From Spirochaetaceae bacterium (lineage in GTDB: Bacteria; Spirochaetota; Spirochaetia; DSM-27196; SKKC01), in the NCBI GenBank assembly GCA_003554375.1, contig PWGF01000465.1:1-5013 (forward strand): a stretch of DNA of 5,013 nt. The letters are read 5' to 3'. The notes below the pieces were generated by a model. That model saw nothing but the letters and a program-made list of their open reading frames with translations. It did not search any database and had not been told where the DNA came from. Shown here piece after piece: positions 1 to 5,013 of the stretch. The stretch's first letter is position 1; each line of letters starts with the position of its first letter. A program made the position numbers and the translations under genes.

Positions 1-399
1 AACGTACTGTTCCTTTATGCGCGACATCATCTTGGACACCGCATCCCGGTCCACCTTGCTCAGATCGATGCCGGGCCAAATGAGGTACTTGGTGAACTTC
101 TCCGCCTCATCCGCCACGTCGTCGATGTCCTCCAGGAACTCCATCAGATCCGCCCGCGTGTTCGGCAGTAGAGCTCCCTCGAACAGGTCCGTGGTTATGC
201 GACGCCTGATCTGGTCCGCCGTGCTCTCGGACCGCGCCGCAATCTCCGACTTTTCCGAAACCTCATCAGTCTCCCCCTGCTCGATATAGAGCTGCAACGC
301 CTCAAACGAAACGTGGAGACACCGCTCGATCTCCTCGACAAGCTCCCCGATGCTTCCTTCCAGCTTCTGGAGATCCTTCATAAAGGACCCTTTGAACAT
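1..399 (-). CDS. DUF47 / PhoU-like protein, probable phosphate-transport accessory (partial, C-terminus missing)
   Basis: The visible 133 codons read MFKGSFMKDLQKLEG and continue as one helical, acidic protein. They match the DUF47 (UPF0111, TIGR00153) family, helical-bundle relatives of PhoU. Two E/D-x-x-x-D metal-binding motifs are visible, E58-D62 (ESTAD) and D93-D97 (DDVAD). Between them is the family-typical stretch LLPNTRADLMEFLEDIDDV. Family members are usually a little over 200 residues, so about 80 C-terminal residues lie beyond the left edge. In many bacteria these proteins sit beside a Pit-family phosphate permease and are thought to modulate it in the cytoplasm; here such a gene could only lie outside the window. 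The start at 399 is chosen because GGGAG lies 7 nt upstream. A second Met at residue 7 (381) is a possible alternative. The family is clear, the phosphate role is inferred. Confidence 0.85.
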   Translation of the reverse strand, partial: MFKGSFMKDLQKLEGSIGELVEEIERCLHVSFEALQLYIEQGETDEVSEKSEIAARSESTADQIRRRITTDLFEGALLPNTRADLMEFLEDIDDVADEAEKFTKYLIWPGIDLSKVDRDAVSKMMSRIKEQYV

Positions 400-406
400 A
401 TGGACA

Positions 407-411
407 CTCCC
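407..411 (-). promoter_or_regulatory. Ribosome binding site of the DUF47 gene
   Basis: On the minus strand GGGAG stands 7 nt before the ATG at 399. This supports that start over the internal Met codon at 381. Confidence 0.6.
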
Positions 412-453
412 GTTCTCTCTTCCGTGGTTTCCTCGCTACGACCTTCTCACACC

Positions 454-504
454 AGCCCGGAGCCTACACAAGCCCGAAGCTCACGCAAGCCTGATGCCGG
501 TCGC
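454..504. repeat. Short degenerate tandem array, 17-bp unit, three copies
   Basis: Three consecutive 17-base units are readable: AGCCCGGAGCCTACACA (454-470), AGCCCGAAGCTCACGCA (471-487) and AGCCTGATGCCGGTCGC (488-504). The first two agree at 13 of 17 positions. The third agrees mainly over its first ten bases. The following bases, to about 520, may be a further decayed copy with a one-base deletion. The array begins about 55 bases upstream of the DUF47 start codon, so it could overlap that gene's promoter. Confidence 0.6.
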
Positions 505-540
505 CCAGCTCATGCTGCCCGCTGAACGCGTTGGGGTCAA

Positions 541-724
541 GCTCTCGCTTTCGGGGCGCATCCCTTCGGGACCGGGCTCTCGCTCGTACTCCTCGGGGCG
601 GCCTGCATCGTACGCTCCGCCGCCCCCGGATCGAGGTGCCTGTAGGCCCCGCGCTCCACCCGCCCCGGATCGAAGTGCCCTCACGCCCCCGCTCCGCCGG
701 CACCCGGTCGGGCCCGGCTGACGG
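541..724. repeat. Degenerate tandem array, about 34-39-bp unit, five copies
   Basis: Units each open with GCTC at 541, 576, 614, 653 and 691, giving lengths of 35, 38, 39, 38 and 34. Units three and four are clearly related: roughly 29 of 38 positions agree, including a shared CCCCGGATCGA core followed by GTGCC. The first two units share GCTCTCGCT and TCGGGGCG with a small length shift between them. The fifth matches only near its start (GCTCCGCCGG). Further GCTC starts at 725 and 773 may be remnants. Units three and four are well supported; the extent of the array is less certain. Confidence 0.5.
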
Positions 725-970
725 GCTCCGTCGCCTCCGCCCTGCCGGGCCCGCCGCCCCTGCGGGGTATCCGCTCGATCCCTTGCGCCGGAGAAACCGC
801 GGAGCGCATCCCGCAACGCCGTTCCTCGCCGCAATCCGCCGGCTGTCGCTTGGCAAGAGCCCGGCTCCATGGGGCGCGGGGCCACCGGGGTCGGCAGTGT
901 CGGCCGAGGGGCCCCGTGTCGGCCTTCGTCGGAAGCAATGGCAAGACATGCACGCCTCAGCCCCCGAAAG

Positions 971-1002
971 ATTCCGGCCGATAATGATCGCATCGATACT
1001 GT
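971..1002 (+). promoter_or_regulatory. Possible promoter region of the sensor kinase gene
   Basis: After several hundred GC-rich bases the sequence turns AT-richer just upstream of the kinase gene. A -10-like hexamer GATAAT (980-985, five of six to TATAAT) and a second, GATACT (995-1000, four of six), are present. No good -35 box stands at the usual spacing from either, so this rests mainly on composition and position. Confidence 0.22.
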
Positions 1003-1042
1003 ACTCATTTGTTCGGCATGTCGACGGATTCCGTGTCACTCC

Positions 1043-1047
1043 GAGGT
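1043..1047 (+). promoter_or_regulatory. Shine-Dalgarno site that fixes the kinase start
   Basis: GAGGT lies 6 nt before the ATG at 1054. The upstream in-frame candidates, TTG at 1009 and ATG at 1018, have no comparable site. This favours translation starting at 1054. Confidence 0.7.
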
Positions 1048-1053
1048 AAGGCG

Positions 1054-2487
1054 ATGGCACTGAGCATTCGGAGCAAGCTCACCGTTGCGGGCGTCGCGCC
1101 AATCGTCTGTTTGGCGCTTGTAGCCTTCTTTGTCATTGTGCCGATGGTGCGGACGGAGGTCCATCGCATCAAGGAAGCTCAGACCCGCGATATGGTTGAC
1201 GTCGCGCTCGGCGTGCTCCGGCGCTCGCACCGGCTGGAACGGGAGGGCGATCTCACCACGCAGGAGGCGCAAGCCCAAGCGATCGACACAATTCGGGCCA
1301 TGACCTTCGGCCCTGAGCTCCAGGACTACTACTGGATCCAAGACCACCATCCGCGGATTATCATGCATCCGTTTCGGCCGGACCTCGAAGGCACGGACGT
1401 CTCGCAGGAACGCGACGCCGAAGGCCAACGACTCTTTATCGAAATGGTCGAGACCGCCCAGGAGGACGAGGGCGGGTATGTTGAGTATCACTGGCAGTAC
1501 TACGGTCAGGAAGACCGGATCGAGCCTAAGCTTTCCTACGTAGCTCCCTTCGAGCCGTGGGGGTGGATTGTCGGCACCGGCGTCTACATCCATGATATCG
1601 AACAGATCATGGCGGATACCCGGGGAGCCATCGGATTCTGGATCGTCACTATTGCGTTGGTAACCTCCGGGATGATGGCGCTTTACGCCTGGGAGCTCTC
1701 TCGGCCGACCCAGCGGGTCACGCATGTGCTGACTGGGATCGCTTCGGATGACCTCAGCCGGGAGGTTACGGAATATGACAGGGCTCGAACGGATGAGCTG
1801 GGCGAGCAGGCTCGCGCCCTGTACCGGATGCGGGAGAGACTCGGCGAGCTCCTGCACCAGAAGGAGCTCTTGCTCAAGGAGAGCCACCACCGCGTCAAGA
1901 ACAATATGCAGCTCATCCGGTCGATCCTCCACCTCCAGGCCGATGAACACGAGTCCCCGTGCAAGGAGGTGCTAGAGGAAGCCGGCACCCGCGCCAAAGC
2001 AATGATGGTCCTCTACGACCGGCTTTACCGTTCCGAGCACCCGTCGGAGATGAGCCTGCGGGAGTTCCTCCCGCCGTTGCTCCAGGAGGTCCGGGAGATC
2101 TTTCGCGCCACCGTGGAGCTCCACATAGACCTCGATGTCGAAGACCTCGTCGTACCTCCCAAACTTCCATCGCCGCTCGGAATCATCCTAACCGAGCTTA
2201 TCACGAACTCGGTGAAACACGGTTTCACCCACCGGGGGCACGGCTGGATCCGCGTGTCGGCAGCCGAGCTGTCCGCTACCTCCCAAAACGTGAGGACAGC
2301 CTCTCTGGTCTACGAGGACGGCGACGGCGGCACCGCGGGAGCGCTCGCCTCGAGCCTCGCTGCGCCGGAAGACGAGACTCCGCCCACCTTCGGCCTTCGC
2401 CTTATCCGGGAGCTTGCCGCACAGATCGAAGCTACGCTCGAGGCGGACGAAGAATCCGGCCGGGTGACGTTGCGTTTCCCGTTGTAA
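1054..2487 (+). CDS. Membrane sensor histidine kinase: Cache domain, HAMP-like linker, HisKA_2, HATPase
   Basis: This 477-residue inner-membrane kinase probably senses a small extracytoplasmic ligand and autophosphorylates. TM1 is at about 9-31. A single Cache domain (sCache_2 type) spans about 35-185, with the signatures DYYWIQDHHPRIIMHP, GGYVEYHW and APFEPWGWIVGTGVYI. TM2 is at about 192-213, then a HAMP-like linker to about 268. The HisKA_2 H-box ESHHRVKNNMQLI has H279 as the likely phospho-acceptor. The ATPase domain shows the N-box ELITNSVKHGF (N385), G1 box EDGDGG (421-426) and a TFGLRLI G2 box (445-451). All catalytic boxes look intact, so it should be active. No receiver domain is fused and no response regulator lies in the window, so the partner is unknown. 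The ATG at 1054 is preferred because of its Shine-Dalgarno; TTG at 1009 would add 15 residues. The ligand cannot be deduced. Confidence 0.9.
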   Translation: MALSIRSKLTVAGVAPIVCLALVAFFVIVPMVRTEVHRIKEAQTRDMVDVALGVLRRSHRLEREGDLTTQEAQAQAIDTIRAMTFGPELQDYYWIQDHHPRIIMHPFRPDLEGTDVSQERDAEGQRLFIEMVETAQEDEGGYVEYHWQYYGQEDRIEPKLSYVAPFEPWGWIVGTGVYIHDIEQIMADTRGAIGFWIVTIALVTSGMMALYAWELSRPTQRVTHVLTGIASDDLSREVTEYDRARTDELGEQARALYRMRERLGELLHQKELLLKESHHRVKNNMQLIRSILHLQADEHESPCKEVLEEAGTRAKAMMVLYDRLYRSEHPSEMSLREFLPPLLQEVREIFRATVELHIDLDVEDLVVPPKLPSPLGIILTELITNSVKHGFTHRGHGWIRVSAAELSATSQNVRTASLVYEDGDGGTAGALASSLAAPEDETPPTFGLRLIRELAAQIEATLEADEESGRVTLRFPL

Positions 2488-2614
2488 TGCTCCGGTCGTA
2501 CCGCCCCCAACACCAGCATGAGAAACAGGCCGGGAATTGGGAAGTTCCGGAACGGCCCGCGAACTAGGTTCCGCCGGAGCTCATCAGCCGGCACCATACC
2601 CGTTGAGTGACCGT

Positions 2615-3268
2615 CTACCGCCGGTCCCGGCCAAACATCCGCTTCTCTTCACCGCGCAGGAGGCGTCTGATATTTGAGCGGTGCGTGAAGATGATTGCCA
2701 GTGCAATTCCAACAGCCACCCAGAAGAGAAGAGGGGAGACCTCCCACGTTCCGGTCCGGTTCAAAGCCAAGAGCACCAGGGGGAACCCGACGGCAGCCGC
2801 AAGCGAGCCGAGCGACACGATGCCGGAGAGGGCAACCGCGAGCACGAAGACCGGGACGACCGCCGCGAACGCCGGTGGATAGAGGGCGGCAACCATCCCG
2901 GCTGCCGTAGCTACTCCTTTCCCCCCGCGGAACGAAGCGAATACGGTCCAGATGTGCCCCGCCACCGCGGCAACTCCCGCAATCAGCGCTGTCGCGTCCG
3001 GCGGCAAGAGCGGAGCCTCCATTGCCCCGAGCGTAGGAAGTCGAGCGATGAAGAGCACCGTACACGCCCCCTTGGCGACGTCGACAAGGATGACCGCGGC
3101 GCCCGCCGGCCAACCGAATACCCGTACTGCATTCGTGCCGCCTGCGTTTCCCGAGCCGTGCCGGCGGATGTCCGTATTGAAGAAGAGCTTCCCGACGATG
3201 ATGCTTGTCGGGATAGAGCCGGCAAGGTAGCTCAGGAGAATGATCAACACCAGGTGAAAGATTTCCAT
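2615..3268 (-). CDS. plsY: PlsY, acyl-phosphate:glycerol-3-phosphate 1-O-acyltransferase
   Basis: PlsY is an integral membrane enzyme that transfers the acyl chain of acyl-phosphate to glycerol 3-phosphate, giving lysophosphatidic acid, the first committed phospholipid precursor. The 217 residues fit the family length. The conserved loops are all present: SIPTS (18-22), GSGNAGGTNAVRVFGW (38-53), DVAKG (63-67), GHIWTVFASFRGGKGVAT (104-121) and the C-terminal THRSNIRRLLRGEE (195-208). Between them are hydrophobic segments at about 4-27, 53-76, 93-111, 123-170 (probably two) and 179-194. The end is basic, as is common. The start at 3268 has GAGGG 3 nt upstream, a rather short spacing. It lies 186 bp downstream of the FakA/FakB-like fusion gene on the same strand, whose expected product, acyl-phosphate, is its substrate. 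It converges with the sensor kinase gene. Confidence 0.96.
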   Translation of the reverse strand: MEIFHLVLIILLSYLAGSIPTSIIVGKLFFNTDIRRHGSGNAGGTNAVRVFGWPAGAAVILVDVAKGACTVLFIARLPTLGAMEAPLLPPDATALIAGVAAVAGHIWTVFASFRGGKGVATAAGMVAALYPPAFAAVVPVFVLAVALSGIVSLGSLAAAVGFPLVLLALNRTGTWEVSPLLFWVAVGIALAIIFTHRSNIRRLLRGEEKRMFGRDRR

Positions 3269-3271
3269 ATT

Positions 3272-3276
3272 CCCTC
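3272..3276 (-). promoter_or_regulatory. Ribosome binding site of plsY
   Basis: On the minus strand GAGGG precedes the plsY ATG (3268) with only 3 nt between. The gene therefore has its own initiation site and need not depend on translational coupling to the gene upstream. Confidence 0.5.
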
Positions 3277-3305
3277 GCGTGCGTTTCCGTCGGCTTTTTC
3301 AGGCC

Positions 3306-3431
3306 GCCCCGCGCGTCCAAGCTGCCCCACGCGCCCAGGCTCCCAGACCCGTCCAGGTCGCGCCACGCGTGTAGGTCGCCCCACGCGTCCAGGCCGCGCC
3401 GGGACTCTAGGCCGGCCCTGAACCCCAGGCC
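3306..3431. repeat. Tandem array of seven 18-bp units between fak fusion gene and plsY
   Basis: Seven consecutive 18-base units fill 126 of the 186 intergenic bases, with no length variation. The plus-strand consensus is GCCCCACGCGTCCAGGCC, matched exactly at 3378-3395. By my count the units differ from it at 3, 2, 5, 4, 0, 6 and 7 positions, in order from 3306. Divergence is greatest in the two units nearest the fak stop codon. A partial TCAGGCC (3299-3305) may be the end of an eighth. The period is a multiple of three, so one minus-strand frame reads as an open six-residue repeat (such as RVGRPT, RVARPG), but this is probably a by-product. Confidence 0.85.
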
Positions 3432-3454
3432 TCGGCGCGATCCCCCGGCGCTTG

Positions 3455-5013
3455 TTATCTCGCCGACGCGGAATGCGCCGGCGGCTCCAAGTAAGCCACC
3501 GCGATCGTGCCGAAGCCGGTATGGGTAGCGAGCGCCGGCGAGGCATCCTGCACAAAGACCTCGCGTGCCGGCTGGAAGTGATGCTCGATCTGCCCCTTGA
3601 ACCAGCCTGCAATCTCGGCGGCATCGACATGCCCTATGGCAAAGTCGCTTTCAGCTCCGTCACCAAGGTGCTTGCGCAGCAGCCCCACCAGCTTGGCGCG
3701 TCCTGCCTCGGGCCCCCGGACCATAGCCGCTTTTACCACGCGTCCACGCGCGTCCAACGTCAGAAGCGGTCGCAGCCCCAAGAGGCGAGCGACGAGCCCT
3801 TTTGCCCTGCTGAGTCGGCCGCTGCGGAGGAGCGCCTCGAGCGACGGTATCGTAATCAGCAAGCGGGTCCGGTCTACGAGATCGGTGATCATCGCTGCGA
3901 TCTCCTCGTAGCTGCGGTCCGCTTCGATTGCCTCGATTACCCGGCGAGCGATAAGGCCGCTTCCGATCGTGGTTGTCCGGCTGTCGAAAAAATGAACGTT
4001 CTCCCTGCGCCGAACGCGGGCCAGACCCTGGCGCGCCGACTCCAGCGTACCGCTCAGCGCGCCGGAGAGCGACACGTAGATGACGTTTCGATAGTGATCG
4101 GTAAGGAAGGAGAAGACCTTTTCGAAGTCTCCCGGAGCCGGCTGCGTGGTGGAGGGAACGACGTCCGTACGGGTACGCAAGAGCTCATAGTAGTGCTCCG
4201 GGGTGAGCCCTACCTTGTCGATATAGCTCTTGTCCCCGAAGATCACCCGGACAGGCACCATATGCACGAAGCTCTTCTCCAGGTACTGCCGCGGAAGATC
4301 GCACGCCGAGTCGATCACGAGTGCCGTCTCCGCGTGCGGCGTGTGGGCCGCGGTGTACTGCTTTTCCATGTCGTCGGCTTTCGGCTCCCGGAGGCCTCCG
4401 TACTTCTCCAGGATCTGGAACACCTCCTCCGGATCGTCAGTGTGGATATGCACCTTGGCTCGCTCGGGCGAGCCTGCTACGATCAGGGAATCTCCCATCC
4501 CGCTCAGATCCAATCGGAGCTCTCGGTGATCGATGCCGGAGCCTTCCACGATGCATTCGGTGCAGTAGCGGAAGGTTACCTCGTCGTTGAGCTCCGCCGG
4601 CTCCGCCGTATCCTCGAGCTCTGTGTCCGAGAGCTGTTCCACTTCGCGGATGCGCCCTCGCTCGATAAACCCGGTAATACCCTCGATGAGATGTACGAAC
4701 CCCAGAGCACCGGCATCCACTACTTTCGCCTTGCGGAGCGCGGGAAGCATCGTGCGCGTGGCACGGAGCGCCTCCTTGGCGGCGCTCAGCGATTCGGAGA
4801 AGAGCGCCACGAAGTCGTTCGTCTTATTGCTGAGTTCTTCCAGTTTGTCAGCCCAAGCGCGGAGCACCGTAAGAATCGTCCCTTCGGCGGGATCGGAAAG
4901 CGCCCTATACGTGTAATCGACGGCGTTCCGCACGATGTGGGCGAACGCATCTGCCGTCAGCCGCGTCCGGTCCTCGATTCCCAGTGCGATTCCGTAGAAG
5001 AACTGGGACAGAA
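3455..5013 (-). CDS. FakA-FakB-like fusion: DhaL (DAK2) and middle domain joined to a DegV domain (partial, N-terminus missing)
   Basis: The 518 visible residues run off the right edge. A GTG at 4933 is in frame, but it is not the real start, because the DhaL-type sequence continues before it (LSQFFYGIALGIEDRTRLTA). Counted from the first visible residue, residues 1-120 are the C-terminal part of a DhaL/DAK2 kinase domain (PAEGTI 41-46, VDAGALGF 98-105). Residues about 140-220 resemble the FakA middle domain: FRYCTE with a Cys, GDSL, KVHIHT (186-191), DMEKQY (214-219). Residues about 229-512 form a full DegV/FakB domain: IDSACDLP, STTQPAP (287-293), SLSGALSGT (314-322), SGRLSRAKG, GLRPLL, HTGFGT (497-502). 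Separate FakA and FakB together make acyl-phosphate from fatty acid and ATP; here both parts appear to be in one protein. The nucleotide- and metal-binding start of DhaL is not visible. plsY follows downstream. Fatty-acid kinase activity is inferred from the domains. Confidence 0.88.
   Translation of the reverse strand, partial: LSQFFYGIALGIEDRTRLTADAFAHIVRNAVDYTYRALSDPAEGTILTVLRAWADKLEELSNKTNDFVALFSESLSAAKEALRATRTMLPALRKAKVVDAGALGFVHLIEGITGFIERGRIREVEQLSDTELEDTAEPAELNDEVTFRYCTECIVEGSGIDHRELRLDLSGMGDSLIVAGSPERAKVHIHTDDPEEVFQILEKYGGLREPKADDMEKQYTAAHTPHAETALVIDSACDLPRQYLEKSFVHMVPVRVIFGDKSYIDKVGLTPEHYYELLRTRTDVVPSTTQPAPGDFEKVFSFLTDHYRNVIYVSLSGALSGTLESARQGLARVRRRENVHFFDSRTTTIGSGLIARRVIEAIEADRSYEEIAAMITDLVDRTRLLITIPSLEALLRSGRLSRAKGLVARLLGLRPLLTLDARGRVVKAAMVRGPEAGRAKLVGLLRKHLGDGAESDFAIGHVDAAEIAGWFKGQIEHHFQPAREVFVQDASPALATHTGFGTIAVAYLEPPAHSASAR

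Larger units (their letters stand above)
400..1053. other. Long GC-rich gene-free region between divergent genes
   Basis: No convincing gene is seen in this 654-base stretch. Open frames exist on both strands, but they overlap one another in several frames. Their translations are dominated by R, P, G, A and S without any recognisable domain, as expected of stop-poor GC-rich DNA. What it holds is repetitive: 17-bp units at 454-504, units of about 34-39 bp at 541-724, and a 19-bp partial repeat at 897-934. The last 70 bases or so become more AT-rich and probably carry the promoter of the sensor kinase gene. The minus-strand promoter of the DUF47 gene must also lie here, but no clear -35/-10 pair was found. 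Confidence 0.65.

Noticed and set aside
464..1060. Long overlapping open frames on both strands, up to 198 codons on the minus strand
   Set aside because: Their translations are R/P/G/A-rich without domains, several frames are open at once, and the stretch contains tandem repeats. This is best explained by high GC content and few stop codons.
1036..1950. A 304-codon minus-strand open frame
   Set aside because: It lies antisense to the clearly recognisable sensor kinase and shows no domain of its own.
2528..2557. Hairpin between the convergent kinase and plsY genes (GGCCG with CGGCC, containing the palindrome GTTCCGGAAC)
   Set aside because: The stem is broken by a four-base bulge and no T-run follows on either strand, so it is not a convincing intrinsic terminator.
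2681..3421. A 246-codon plus-strand open frame across plsY and the 18-bp array
   Set aside because: It is antisense to plsY, which has every family motif, and its own translation is charged low-complexity sequence.
3306..3431. The 18-bp array as a CRISPR
   Set aside because: Units abut with no spacers, are too short, and no cas genes are present.
3244..3630. A minus-strand open frame translating the 18-bp array as six-residue repeats
   Set aside because: It overlaps the end of the fusion gene in another frame and runs into the plsY start. The period being a multiple of three is enough to keep the frame open.
4931..4933. GTG as the start of the DhaL-DegV protein
   Set aside because: The same frame continues upstream to the window edge with typical DhaL sequence, so the true start lies outside the window.

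Overview
The window is high-GC bacterial DNA holding four protein-coding genes, two of them cut by the window edges. The organism may be a GC-rich spirochaete. That is an inference from the gene set: a Cache/HisKA_2 sensor kinase with an SHHRVKNN H-box, a DhaL-DegV fusion protein, and a PlsY with the GSGNAGGTNAVRVFG motif. No rRNA or single marker settles it.

Layout from left to right. Positions 1-399 (minus strand) hold the N-terminal 133 codons of a DUF47/PhoU-like protein, the family usually paired with Pit-type phosphate transporters. Positions 400-1053 are a roughly 650-base GC-rich stretch with no convincing gene. It carries two degenerate tandem arrays, one of 17-bp units at 454-504 and one of about 34-39-bp units at 541-724, plus a weak 19-bp repeat and possibly the promoter of the next gene. 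Positions 1054-2487 (plus strand) encode a membrane histidine kinase with TM, single Cache, TM, HAMP-like linker, HisKA_2 and HATPase parts. Positions 2488-2614 separate convergent genes. Positions 2615-3268 (minus strand) encode PlsY, the acyl-phosphate:glycerol-3-phosphate acyltransferase. Positions 3269-3454 are an intergenic gap largely filled by seven tandem 18-bp units (3306-3431). Positions 3455-5013 (minus strand, 5' end outside the window) encode a protein joining a FakA-like DhaL and middle domain to a complete DegV/FakB-like fatty-acid-binding domain.

The right half forms a metabolic unit. FakA/FakB systems phosphorylate fatty acids to acyl-phosphate, and PlsY uses acyl-phosphate to make lysophosphatidic acid, the first acylated phospholipid intermediate. 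Here the kinase and the fatty-acid carrier appear to be fused in one polypeptide, and the gene lies directly upstream of plsY on the same strand. This suggests a compact route from exogenous or recycled fatty acid to membrane phospholipid. The sensor kinase and the DUF47 gene have no obvious link to this pathway.
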